A stretch of 64,000 bases of DNA, from the NCBI RefSeq assembly GCF_001463765.1, contig NZ_BBWK01000016.1, forward strand, positions 1 to 64,000. Reading direction: 5' to 3'. The notes below the pieces were generated by a model. It was not told the origin of the DNA. It ran no database searches and saw nothing but the letters and a program-made list of their open reading frames with translations. Each line of letters begins with the position of its first letter. Position 1 is the stretch's first letter. This DNA is from Aureimonas sp. AU4. GTDB lineage: Bacteria > Pseudomonadota > Alphaproteobacteria > Rhizobiales > Rhizobiaceae. A program made the position numbers and the translations under genes. Below are positions 42,343 through 51,127 of this stretch, piece after piece.

Positions 42343-43062
42343 ATGGACAGCGTAGCCCACATCATTGTCGTCGACGACCATCAGGACATCCGCGACCTCG
42401 TCGGCAGCTACCTGGAACAGCAGGGATACAGGGTCAGCGTTGCCGAGAACGGCGCGGCGCTGCGCCGCCTTCTCGATCGCGGCATGCCCGACCTGATCGT
42501 GCTCGACATCATGATGCCGGGCGACGACGGGCTGACCATGTGCCGCGAGATCCGCGCCGTCGGCGAGACGCCGATCATCTTCCTGACGGCGCGCGCCGAG
42601 GAGACGGATCGGGTGATCGGGTTGGAACTCGGTGCCGACGACTACCTCACCAAGCCCTTCTCCTCGCGAGAGCTCCTGGCCCGCATCAAGGCCGTCCTGC
42701 GTCGCGCCAAGCCGGCGGGACCGCAGCGCGCCGTTCGGCGGCAGTCCACCTTGCGCTTCGACCGCTGGACGCTGGACGTCAGCCGACGCGAATTGCAGGA
42801 CGAGGACGGTGTCGGCGTGCCTCTCTCGACGGCGGAATTCCGCCTCCTCAAGGTGTTCGTCGACCATCCCGGCGCCGTCCTGACCCGCGACCAGCTTCTC
42901 GACCTCACCGTCGGGCGCGAGGCCGAGCCCTTCGACCGGGCGATCGACAACCAGGTCAGCCGCCTGCGCAAGAAGGTCGAGAACGACCCGAAGAACCCCA
43001 CCATCATCCTGACCCATTGGGGCGGCGGCTACAGCTTCGTCCCGGAGGTGATCGCGCCATGA
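42343..43062 (+). CDS. OmpR/PhoB-family response regulator
   Basis: The 239-aa protein has a receiver domain (residues 6-118) with the acidic pocket VVDDH, the phosphoacceptor Asp in LIVLDIMMPGDDG, and the LTKPFSSREL Lys. A winged-helix DNA-binding domain (about 145-235) carries the GVPLSTAEFRLLKVF and DRAIDNQVSRLRKKVE segments. The start is ATG 42343; a TTG 12 bases upstream is also in frame. The stop overlaps the ATG of the histidine kinase gene. Probable regulator of envelope or metabolic stress genes; candidate target: the divergent secreted repeat-protein gene. Confidence 0.93.
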   Translation: MDSVAHIIVVDDHQDIRDLVGSYLEQQGYRVSVAENGAALRRLLDRGMPDLIVLDIMMPGDDGLTMCREIRAVGETPIIFLTARAEETDRVIGLELGADDYLTKPFSSRELLARIKAVLRRAKPAGPQRAVRRQSTLRFDRWTLDVSRRELQDEDGVGVPLSTAEFRLLKVFVDHPGAVLTRDQLLDLTVGREAEPFDRAIDNQVSRLRKKVENDPKNPTIILTHWGGGYSFVPEVIAP

Positions 43063-44564
43063 CCCTCGCAAGCGAGCGGACGTCGAAGTCACACCCGCAC
43101 ACCGTCCGCTGGTTCGACGCCGCGGGGCAGTGGCGGGTCACCCACTGGTGGCGCAAGAGCCTCGCGGCCCAGCTCCTCGCTTCGATGCTGCTGGCCTTCT
43201 TCGCGAGCCAGGCGATCTCGCTCGCTATCTCCTGGGACGGCTACAAGGGCGCCATCCAGACTGCGGCGCGGACCGAGCTGCACAGCCGCGCTGCCGCGGT
43301 CGCGCGGCTGGTGGAGGTCGCTCCGCCCGACCTCAAGGGCGAGCTCGCCCGCGTCAGCGGCACGGAATACACACGCTTCTGGATCTCGGCCGAGGCCGCC
43401 CCGGAGCTCGACGCCTGGCTCGACGAGGCCTTTGCACGCTTCCGCGTCCCGCTTCGTGACCTCTTCGGGGTCGGCGTCGCCGCCACGCCCGTCGGCAGTC
43501 CGGCCTCGGGCGCCATCCTCGCGCCCGAGGCCACCGTCGCGAAGTTCCTGAACGGCGCGCGGTGGAGTACGCCGTCCGCGAACGCCGGAGAAGCAGACCT
43601 TCCCGCCCGCGCCCGCTACCTGGACTACGCGGACATGGACGGCGCAGGTGTGATCGTGCCTCTCAGCGACGGACGCGCGCTCAACGTCGCATTCTACAAG
43701 CATCTCGCCCCCTCGATCTGGGCGACGCCGCTCCCGCTGACGCTCGCGCTCACCGCGGCGCTTGTGGCCCTGGCCGGGGCGTTCACGGCGCGGCGGATCG
43801 CGCGCCCGCTTCGCCAGTTGACGAAGGCCGCGGAGTCCCTCGGACGCGGCGAAGCCGTCCAGCCGCTCTGCGAATGCGGCCCGGACGACATCAGGCGCAC
43901 GTCGGAAGCCTTCAATCGCATGCAGGAGAGGCTCCACCGTTTCGTGGAGGACCGGACGCGGATGTTGGCGGCGATCAGCCACGACCTTCGCACGCCGCTC
44001 ACGACGCTGCGCCTCCGCGCGGAGTTGGTCGAGGACCAGAACCTCCAGGGGCGGATGCTCTCGACGATCGACGAGATGCAGGCGATGGCCGACGCGACGC
44101 TGGCCCTCATCCGGCAGGAGACGACGGCGGAGGCGACGCGCACGATCGACCTCTGTGCTTTGGTCGAGAGCACGTGCGAGGACCTTGCCGAGCTCGGACA
44201 CGATGTAACGTTTGCCTCCTGCGACCGCCTGACCTACCGATGCCGCCCGGACGGCCTGCGCCGGGCCGTGCGCAACCTCGTCGAGAACGCTGTCCGTTAC
44301 GGCGGCAAAGCGCACGTGCGCCTCGTGGCCACCCGCTACGGCGTCGAGATCATCGTCGATGACGACGGGCCCGGCATCCCGGCCGACAAGTTGGAGGAGG
44401 TGTTCGCACCCTTCCATCGCCTGGAAGGGTCGCGCTCGCGCGAGACGGGCGGGGCCGGGCTCGGCCTGTCCATCGCCCGCGCCATCGCCCGTCAGCACGG
44501 CGGCGACATTCTCCTACGGCGCCGTACGCCGGGATTGAGCGCCGCCGTCAGCCTCCCGGCCTGA
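43059..44564 (+). CDS. sensor histidine kinase (EnvZ-like)
   Basis: A 501-aa inner-membrane kinase with a first TM near residue 32-55, a periplasmic sensor domain of about 165 residues, a second TM near 225-245, and then HAMP. The H-box is AAISHDLRTPLTTLRLR. The N-box is NLVENAVRYGG, and G-boxes are VDDDGPGIP and GGAGLGLSIARAI. It pairs with the response regulator whose gene overlaps it by 4 bp. The periplasmic domain shows no known ligand motif. The following metallophosphoesterase gene is 85 bp downstream and may belong to the same unit. Confidence 0.93.
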   Translation: MTLASERTSKSHPHTVRWFDAAGQWRVTHWWRKSLAAQLLASMLLAFFASQAISLAISWDGYKGAIQTAARTELHSRAAAVARLVEVAPPDLKGELARVSGTEYTRFWISAEAAPELDAWLDEAFARFRVPLRDLFGVGVAATPVGSPASGAILAPEATVAKFLNGARWSTPSANAGEADLPARARYLDYADMDGAGVIVPLSDGRALNVAFYKHLAPSIWATPLPLTLALTAALVALAGAFTARRIARPLRQLTKAAESLGRGEAVQPLCECGPDDIRRTSEAFNRMQERLHRFVEDRTRMLAAISHDLRTPLTTLRLRAELVEDQNLQGRMLSTIDEMQAMADATLALIRQETTAEATRTIDLCALVESTCEDLAELGHDVTFASCDRLTYRCRPDGLRRAVRNLVENAVRYGGKAHVRLVATRYGVEIIVDDDGPGIPADKLEEVFAPFHRLEGSRSRETGGAGLGLSIARAIARQHGGDILLRRRTPGLSAAVSLPA

Positions 44565-44649
44565 TCCCGGCCCTTCGCACGCCATCGCAGCCCCGGACGG
44601 AGAGAAGCCCGGGGCCGGCGGCACGCCTCCGCACATCCGAAAGCCCCGC

Positions 44650-45765
44650 ATGTTCCACCTGAACTTCTCGGTCCCGTGCCTCTACGTGCTGGCACGGGTC
44701 CTGCTGCCCCTGCCCTGGTCGACCCGATCGAAGCTCGCCGCCGGAGCCCTCCTGCTCTTCGCCTCGCAGTTCCATCTCTGGAACCGTCTGTCGTCGGGCT
44801 CGGTCTTCTCGCCAGAGTTCCCGCAAGGGGTGGTGATCGCCTTCAACTGGGCCTTCGGCGCGATCCTGTTCCTTGCGATCCTTCAGCTCGCATTTGACGT
44901 CGTCGGCCTCGCCACGCTGCCCTTCCGCCGTCCCGCCCCGATCGTGTCGACCAAGCTGCGCTATGGCGCGGCGGTGACGGCGATGGTTCTGGCCACTGTG
45001 GCCGTCTACCAAGCGACGCGCCTGCCCGAGCCGAAGGACGTGGAGGTAACGATCCGGGATCTGCCGCCCGCGTTCGACGGCTACCAGCTCGTGCAGCTCA
45101 CCGACCTTCATCTCAGCCGCCTGTTCCAAGCAGACTGGGCGCGCGCGGTCGTCGAGCGGGCCAACGCACAAGGGGCGGACGTGATCCTGGTGACGGGCGA
45201 CCTCATCGACGGCTCGGTGGAGGCCCGTCGCGCCGATGTCGAGCCTCTGCGTGACCTGCGGGCACCGGACGGCGTCTGGATGATCCCGGGCAACCACGAA
45301 TACTACTTCGGCTACGACGAGTGGATGCGCCGCTTCGGTGAACTCGGCCTCCGGGGTCTCACCAACCGCCACACAGTCATCCGCCGCGACGGGGCCGAGC
45401 TCGTCGTTGCGGGCCTCGCGGACCTTCGTGCACCCGCGAACGGTCACGACGGCCCCGACCTCGACGCTGCGATGGCAGGGGCCCCGGCCGGCGCGCCCGT
45501 GATCCTCCTCGAACATCAGCCGCGCAACGCTCCGGAGCGGGCCACGCGTGCCGACCTCCAACTCTCCGGCCACACCCATGGCGGCATGATCGCAGGCCTC
45601 GACTACCTCGTCGCCCGCGCCAACAACGGCTTTGCGTCAGGTGCCTACCGGGTCGGCGACATGACGCTCTACCTCAGCAACGGCACCGGGCTCTGGCCGG
45701 GCTTCGCCTTGCGCCTGGGCAAGCCGCCCGAGATCACGCGCATCACCCTTCGCGCAGCCTCATAG
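44650..45765 (+). CDS. membrane-anchored metallophosphoesterase (YkuE/UDP-2,3-diacylglucosamine-like superfamily)
   Basis: The N-terminal about 140 residues contain four hydrophobic segments. A calcineurin-like phosphoesterase domain follows with all metal-binding blocks: LVQLTDLHL (Asp-x-His), VTGDLIDG, IPGNHEYY, and the C-terminal LSGHTHGGMI. The layout matches the YkuE/YaeI-like group of phosphohydrolases facing the periplasm. The substrate is not known; lipid or nucleotide phosphoesters are typical. It follows the histidine kinase gene and may be its target or partner. Confidence 0.9.
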   Translation: MFHLNFSVPCLYVLARVLLPLPWSTRSKLAAGALLLFASQFHLWNRLSSGSVFSPEFPQGVVIAFNWAFGAILFLAILQLAFDVVGLATLPFRRPAPIVSTKLRYGAAVTAMVLATVAVYQATRLPEPKDVEVTIRDLPPAFDGYQLVQLTDLHLSRLFQADWARAVVERANAQGADVILVTGDLIDGSVEARRADVEPLRDLRAPDGVWMIPGNHEYYFGYDEWMRRFGELGLRGLTNRHTVIRRDGAELVVAGLADLRAPANGHDGPDLDAAMAGAPAGAPVILLEHQPRNAPERATRADLQLSGHTHGGMIAGLDYLVARANNGFASGAYRVGDMTLYLSNGTGLWPGFALRLGKPPEITRITLRAAS

Positions 45766-45814
45766 ACGCGACGCCGCCTTCGGCCATGCACATCTAGGAA
45801 AGCACACGACGATC

Positions 45815-46011
45815 CGAAGCTACGGGTTCATCGAGGTGACCGCCGACGACGCGAAGCTGGAATGCGCCAAGTCCTTCCTGACCGAACGCCTGGCCTGGAA
45901 AATTTCAAGGCGCAGATCGCGCGGACGTTTCCGTTCGAGTCCGAGGCGGAGGTCTATCGGCCCCTCGGGTCGAACACCCAGTTCTGGAAGGTCGTGTCGG
46001 CGCTCGACTGA
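45815..46011 (+). pseudogene. frameshifted gene remnant (unknown family)
   Basis: Two adjoining frames together give a protein-like end. Frame one, from about 45815, reads SYGFIEVTADDAKLECAKSF...LTERLAW. Frame two, from 45898, continues ENFKAQIARTFPF and ends LGSNTQFWKVVSALD before TGA at 46009-46011. Composition and codon use are coding-like, and the switch of frame near 45898 suggests a decayed 3' end. I do not recognise the family. Confidence 0.4.
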
Positions 46012-46268
46012 TAGGCCTGCGCACCGTTCGCCGATGTCCCCCGCAGGGCGGTCGGTGCGGGGGACGACCGTTGCCCCACTGTGCTTCCGGGCCCTGGACG
46101 CCAGGCGTGTGGAAAACCCGCGGCCGCATCGTGCGGCGGTTGTCCTGCCCAATCCTTTGTTGCGAGAGTGGGTCCTTCGACGCGTCGACGGACGGTTCAG
46201 GATTCGGCTTCGACGGCGGTGATCCCGCCCCCTGCCGCCGGGCGTGCCGCGGCCTTCAGGGAACGACG

Positions 46269-47072
46269 ATGGCATCCACCACCCCGCCGCTGACGAAGAC
46301 GTACCCCAGCGGCGAGTCATACCGAAGGATGGACGTCGTCGAGGAGCAGATAGCGGTGCTGTCCGAGATGGGCTTCGAGGAAGTCCTGCGCAGGGCGGCG
46401 GTGACGTCCCGGACGGATCCGGAGTTCTTGCGGCCCGAAACGCTCATGCATTTCCTGCGGGCAACGAGACGGGACAATACCGAGCGGCGGTTCACCGCCC
46501 TCTTCCCGTTCGTCCTGCGCCGCCTCCTCCTCGCCCTGCCGCGCGGGGAGAGACGCACGGCAGCGGGAACCGCGGCCGACGCCTTCGGGCTGGACTTGAT
46601 CGACGCGGTTCGCGTGCGTTTCGTGAACCTCGTCTCCGTGGACAGGGCCGGGGGCGACAGGATGGACTTCTACGAGGTCCACTTCGACGAGGCGGTGGCC
46701 GGCCTGCGGATGAAGGCCTGGGGCCGGCTTCGCGCCAGGGCCGCACGAACGGTGGGGCTTGAGACGGATCCCGAGAGCGGCGAACTGCCGGACGCCGTCG
46801 AGCGCGCTGCCGGAAGCCTCGATGACGGTGCCGAGGACTTTTTTTCGGACCCGAGTCACCGGGAGCGAGTGAGGCGGGGTATTGACCACCTGAAACCAGA
46901 ACAAAGGGAGGTCATGCTGATGTCGCTTGCCAACATCCCGACCGAATCCAGCGATCCGAACGTTGCGTGCATCAGCGGCTTGCTGGGATGCGACCCCAGC
47001 ACGGTTCGATATCGCAGACGGCGTGCCGTCAAGCGCCTCCAAGAAATGCTGGCCGCGGGAGAACTGAATTGA
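46269..47072 (+). CDS. sigma-70-like transcription regulator (267 aa), first gene of the ubiquitin-like operon
   Basis: The C-terminus has a sigma-70 region-4-like HTH: GIDHLKPEQREVMLMSL, then ISGLLGCDPSTVRYRRRRAVKRLQEML, the typical arrangement of ECF and sigma-70 region 4. The middle resembles region 2 in helical content (FTALFPFVLRRLLLAL and the MDFYEVHFDEAV segment) but is diverged. No CxxC anti-sigma binding motif is seen. It is longer than typical ECF factors (about 180 aa). It opens a tightly spaced plus-strand array, since its TGA overlaps the next gene. It may switch on the downstream peptidase-helicase and ubiquitin-like genes; this is inference. Confidence 0.65.
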   Translation: MASTTPPLTKTYPSGESYRRMDVVEEQIAVLSEMGFEEVLRRAAVTSRTDPEFLRPETLMHFLRATRRDNTERRFTALFPFVLRRLLLALPRGERRTAAGTAADAFGLDLIDAVRVRFVNLVSVDRAGGDRMDFYEVHFDEAVAGLRMKAWGRLRARAARTVGLETDPESGELPDAVERAAGSLDDGAEDFFSDPSHRERVRRGIDHLKPEQREVMLMSLANIPTESSDPNVACISGLLGCDPSTVRYRRRRAVKRLQEMLAAGELN

Positions 47073-47638
47073 GTGCGCAAGCCCTCCCGGCGGACCTGAT
47101 GGACGCGTTCGCGTCCGCCTACCTCGACGACCCGCAGGCCTTGCAGCGCTACGTCGCGCTTCACCCGGGCCACGCCGGATCTTTCGTGGCCTACGCCCAT
47201 GAGATCGAGCTCCAGGCCGCGTGCAGGGACGAAGCGGCGATCACCGCCGACGACGAGGCCTGGATCGCCGCTCAGGTGGCCGCGCTCGCGCAGGCGACGG
47301 CCGTCGATCCCTTCGCCCGCTTGAGCGGCGCCGACTACCAAGCCGCCCGCAGGGAACTCGACGTGCCCTCCTCCGTGCTGACCGCGTTCCGCGACCGGCT
47401 CGTGACGCCCGCCAGCGTCCCGCTGCCGTTCCTCGACCGGCTTGCTGGACTTCTCGGCGTGGGCCTCGCGGAGCTGGCGGCGTTCCTGAAGGGACCGCCC
47501 CGGTTGGCTGCCGCGGTCTCCTACAAGGCTGACGGCGCCCCTGCGGCACCTCCCGAGAAGATCCCCTTCGCCTCGGTGCTGGCGGACGCCGACATCTCCG
47601 GCGACAGGCTGGACGCCTTGCTCGACGAAGGCGACTGA
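47069..47638 (+). CDS. small HTH-like protein (189 aa), partner of the peptidase-helicase gene
   Basis: No named family is recognised. The protein is acidic and helical. A central part (about residues 95-145; VPSSVLTAFRDRLVTPASV and LDRLAGLLGVGLAELAAFL) looks like an XRE-type or anti-sigma-like helical domain, and a short C-terminal repeat (SVLADADISGDRLDALL) follows. It would be the sort of DNA-binding or inhibitory partner that ImmA/IrrE-type peptidases cleave. Two starts are possible: TTG 47069, overlapping the sigma-like stop, or ATG 47099. I list the first. It lies 3 bp before the fusion gene. Confidence 0.55.
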   Translation: MSAQALPADLMDAFASAYLDDPQALQRYVALHPGHAGSFVAYAHEIELQAACRDEAAITADDEAWIAAQVAALAQATAVDPFARLSGADYQAARRELDVPSSVLTAFRDRLVTPASVPLPFLDRLAGLLGVGLAELAAFLKGPPRLAAAVSYKADGAPAAPPEKIPFASVLADADISGDRLDALLDEGD

Positions 47639-47641
47639 GCC

Positions 47642-50600
47642 TTGGACGCCATCGAGCTCGGCAGGCAGGCCGCGGCCCGGCTGCATGATGAACTGGTCGC
47701 GAAGGGGGTCGATCCCGACGATCCGCTTGCCATGGTGATGGCGGAGGCGGAACGGCGCGGAGTCGAGGTCAACCCCATCAGGGCGGGGAGCCCGCTGCTG
47801 GCCGGCGCCCGAGCGAGTTTCGATCCGGCGACGCGGAGCATCCGCCACGAGCGGACGGGCAGCCGTTTCGGGGACGCGTTCCTCGTCGCGCACGAACTCG
47901 GCCACGTCGCGCTCGGCGACGACAGCGTCCACGACGAGGTCGGGTCGGTCGACATGGCACGGCCGGCGGAGGCCGCCCCCGTCGGGGAGGAGCGCGTCGC
48001 CGACTACAGCCGCAAGGCCCGGCGGGAGATCCAGATGGACCTCTTCGCCCGGGAGTTCCTCCTTCCTCGCCCGAGGGCCCGCCGCTTGCATCTGGCGGAC
48101 CGCCTGACTGCAACCCGGATCGCCGAGAGGCTGGGAGCGCCGTTCGACGTCGTTGCCCAACAGCTTCTGGATGCCCTCCTGCTTCCGGCGCAGGTCCCGC
48201 CCCCGCCGCCGGAAGCCCCGGCACCCCTCACCGAGGAGCAACGGACGGCCGCCGGTCACCGCGGCGGCGCCTACCTCCTCGAAGCGGGTCCCGGCACTGG
48301 CAAGACGAAGACGTTGGTCGCAAGGGTCGCGGGCCTCGTCGCGGAGGGAGCGGATCCGCGGTCCATCGTGGTCCTCACCTACTCCAATAGGGCAGCCGCG
48401 GAACTCTCGACCCGGCTTGCGGCCTCGGACGCGGAGGCCGCAGCCGCGATCTGGATCGGAACGTTCCACGCTTACGGCCTGAACCTCATGCGGCGCTTCC
48501 ATGCGGAGATGGGGTTCCGGAGCGAGCCGCGCCTGATCGACCGCACCGACGCTATCGCGCAACTCCTGGAACGGATCGCGGCGCTGGACCTCCGGCACTA
48601 TCGGGACCTTTACGATCCGACCGCCGACCTTAGGGACATTCTCGGCGCCGTATCACGCGCGCAGGACGAGGTCATGTCGGCCCCGGCGTACGAGGTCCTC
48701 GCCGAGACGATGCTGGGAAGGGCCGGCACCGATCCCGACGCGCTGGCGGCTGCGGAGCGCGTGCGCGAGGTGGCGAGGGTGTATCGATGCTACGACGACC
48801 TCAAGCGGGCACAGGGGCGCGTCGACTTCGGTGACCTCGTGGCGGGTTGTGTCACGTTCCTGGAGGCACGCGACGACATCAGGAACAGCGTGCGCTCCGG
48901 GATCCGGCACGTCCTCGTCGACGAGTACCAGGACGTCAACCGGGCCAGCGTCCGGCTGCTCAAGCTGATCACCGACGGAGGGCGCAACCTGTGGTGCGTC
49001 GGCGACGTGCGGCAGTCGATCTACCGCTTCCGCGGGGCCTCCTCCTTCAACATGGGGCGGTTCAAGAGCGTCGACTTTCCCGGCGCCGACGGATCTCGGC
49101 TGACCTTGAACCACCGGTCCCACAAGGAGATCGTCGACGCCTATTCGGCCTTCGCCGACCGAATGCCCGTCGAGGGCTCGGACGGCCACGCCATGGAGGC
49201 CAAGCGCGGGCCGGCGGGCGTTCCGGTCGAGTTCAGGTTGGTCGCGGGCGACGGCACGGCAGAGATCGACGAACTCGCCGCATCGATCGAGGCGTTCCGG
49301 TCCGAGGGACGGTCCTACCGCGACCAAGCGGTCCTCTGCACAGGCAACGACCGCCTTTCCAGGATCTCGGCCGGGTTGGAGGCGCGCGGCGTCCCGGTCC
49401 TGTACCTGGGAAACGTGTTCGAGCGTCCCGAGGTGCGCGATCTCCTGGCCTGGCTGTCGCTTCTCTGCGATCCGCGTGCGATGGGGCTGGCGCGCGTATC
49501 GCCCCTTCCCGCGCTCGCCATGGACCTGGCTGACGTCGCAAGGGTCCTGGACCATGCGCGTGACCGCGACGGGGAACCGCTCGACTGGTGCAGGGACACG
49601 CCTCCCGACGGCTTGGGCGAGCGGGCGCGGGGATCGGTCGAGAACCACGAGCGGATCTCCCGGGGCTTGGGCCCGACATCGGATCCCTGGACGGCAACCG
49701 CCCTCCTCCTTCTCGACCGCAGCGGACTTGCCGCGTCGCTGTCCGAGGACGAAAGCGTGTCCGGGCGCTCCAAGGCCATCGCGGTCTGGCAGTTCATGAA
49801 CTTCGCACGGACCCAACCCGGCGGCGGCCCGCGCGTGCAACACCTGCTCGAGAGGATACGGCGGATCTCCCTCCTGTCCGACGACCGCGAGCTGCGCAAC
49901 CTGCCGGCTGCGGCGAACGGCATCGACGCGGTCAGGCTCATGACGATGCACGGCAGCAAGGGACTCGAGTTCCCGGTCGTCCACCTGCCCGGCATGAACT
50001 CCGACACGCTCCCGCGCCCCCCGAAGGCACCGGCCTGCCCGCCGCCCGTGGGCATGGTGGAGGGCGCGGCGTCCGGCGGGCGGGACGTCACCGACCGCGA
50101 GCACCGTGAAGAGCAGGAGTGCCTGTTCTACGTCGCGATGTCGCGCGCTCGGGACCGTCTGGTGCTCTACGCGGCGGAGAGGAGGTCGGACGGGGCATCC
50201 CGGCCGCGATCGCCCTTCGTCGAGCGGCTGGGGGCGGCCCTCGACCGCACGAAGGCGCATCCTCCCAGGATTGTGGACGACGAGACCGTCGCCCCCGTGG
50301 ACGTTATGTTCAACCCCGGATTGACGATCACGCAGGCGCAACTCGCGCTCTACGAACGATGCCCTCGGCGCTACTTCTACACGCACGTCCTGCGCGTGGG
50401 CGGACGCCGGGTCTCGACGGCCTTCATGGACATGCACGAGGTGGTCCGGAAGGTGACCTCGACGCTGTCGGCGGACCCGGCGCTCCCGTCGACGGCCGAC
50501 GCGGTGCGGACGCTGCTCGACCTTCATTGGGCCGCGTCGCCCCTCTCGGCGATTCCGGTCGAGGCGGGGTACCGGAGGGTCGCCGACGAGCTGCTCGCGT

Positions 50601-51034
50601 TCTTCCTGCTCAGCCGCGCCGGGCGGACGAGCGGTCCACCGGAACGGCTCAGCTTCGCCGCCGGGACGGCAACGGTGACCGTGGACGCCGATGAGACGTC
50701 GAACGACGGCGGCAAGACGTACAGGAGGATCCAGACGGGACATCACTCGTCGACGGCGTCCAAACTGAAGGCGCACGACGCCTTTCCGATCGCGGCTTCC
50801 CGTGCCTCGCCGGGAAGCCGGACGGAGATCGTCTACCTCTCCGACGGGGCGGTGAAACCCGTGGCGCCCAGGCCGAGGCAACTTGCCAAGCGGATGGCGG
50901 AGATCGAGACCGAGGTCGCGAACATCCTGGCTGGCCGTTTCCCCGCCAAACCCTCGGCCTACCAATGCCCGAAGTGCCCATGCCTCTTCGTGTGCGGCCC
51001 GCTGCCGCCCGGACGGCTGGAAAAAAAAGCTTGA
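47642..51034 (+). CDS. ImmA/IrrE-type metallopeptidase - UvrD helicase - cysteine-cluster nuclease-like fusion (1130 aa)
   Basis: The N-terminal about 185 residues form an ImmA/IrrE-like zinc peptidase with HELGH (84-88) and FAREFLLP as the third-ligand region. An SF1 UvrD/PcrA-type helicase follows: Walker A AGPGTGKTK (215-223), DEYQD (427-431), GDVRQSIYRFRGA (454-466), MTMHGSKGLEF (767-777) and VAMSRARDRL (831-840). The last about 230 residues look RecB/AddB-like. YERCPRRYFY (904-913) and a CPKCPCLFVC cluster (1109-1118) give the four or five Cys needed for an Fe-S cluster. The DxK nuclease residues, however, are not clear. The TTG start at 47642 follows the previous gene by 3 bp. Likely DNA-damage or foreign-DNA processing with proteolysis. 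Confidence 0.82.
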   Translation: MDAIELGRQAAARLHDELVAKGVDPDDPLAMVMAEAERRGVEVNPIRAGSPLLAGARASFDPATRSIRHERTGSRFGDAFLVAHELGHVALGDDSVHDEVGSVDMARPAEAAPVGEERVADYSRKARREIQMDLFAREFLLPRPRARRLHLADRLTATRIAERLGAPFDVVAQQLLDALLLPAQVPPPPPEAPAPLTEEQRTAAGHRGGAYLLEAGPGTGKTKTLVARVAGLVAEGADPRSIVVLTYSNRAAAELSTRLAASDAEAAAAIWIGTFHAYGLNLMRRFHAEMGFRSEPRLIDRTDAIAQLLERIAALDLRHYRDLYDPTADLRDILGAVSRAQDEVMSAPAYEVLAETMLGRAGTDPDALAAAERVREVARVYRCYDDLKRAQGRVDFGDLVAGCVTFLEARDDIRNSVRSGIRHVLVDEYQDVNRASVRLLKLITDGGRNLWCVGDVRQSIYRFRGASSFNMGRFKSVDFPGADGSRLTLNHRSHKEIVDAYSAFADRMPVEGSDGHAMEAKRGPAGVPVEFRLVAGDGTAEIDELAASIEAFRSEGRSYRDQAVLCTGNDRLSRISAGLEARGVPVLYLGNVFERPEVRDLLAWLSLLCDPRAMGLARVSPLPALAMDLADVARVLDHARDRDGEPLDWCRDTPPDGLGERARGSVENHERISRGLGPTSDPWTATALLLLDRSGLAASLSEDESVSGRSKAIAVWQFMNFARTQPGGGPRVQHLLERIRRISLLSDDRELRNLPAAANGIDAVRLMTMHGSKGLEFPVVHLPGMNSDTLPRPPKAPACPPPVGMVEGAASGGRDVTDREHREEQECLFYVAMSRARDRLVLYAAERRSDGASRPRSPFVERLGAALDRTKAHPPRIVDDETVAPVDVMFNPGLTITQAQLALYERCPRRYFYTHVLRVGGRRVSTAFMDMHEVVRKVTSTLSADPALPSTADAVRTLLDLHWAASPLSAIPVEAGYRRVADELLAFFLLSRAGRTSGPPERLSFAAGTATVTVDADETSNDGGKTYRRIQTGHHSSTASKLKAHDAFPIAASRASPGSRTEIVYLSDGAVKPVAPRPRQLAKRMAEIETEVANILAGRFPAKPSAYQCPKCPCLFVCGPLPPGRLEKKA

Positions 51035-51127
51035 GACCTTTCCCGGGTCGGGGCGAACCCGGGGATTGATCCTTCACAAGCGGCCGAAACCTTCCTCCAA
51101 CAGCGGCCGCGGAGAAGGAACGACACA

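Noticed and set aside
48653-50965. 770-codon minus-strand frame opposite the peptidase-helicase gene
   Set aside because: It is a GC-rich shadow. The plus-strand translation has clear helicase motifs throughout.
51018-51026. Run of A near the end of the peptidase-helicase gene as a programmed frameshift site
   Set aside because: The stop codon follows within four codons in the zero frame and the other frames add nothing recognisable, so it has no visible effect.
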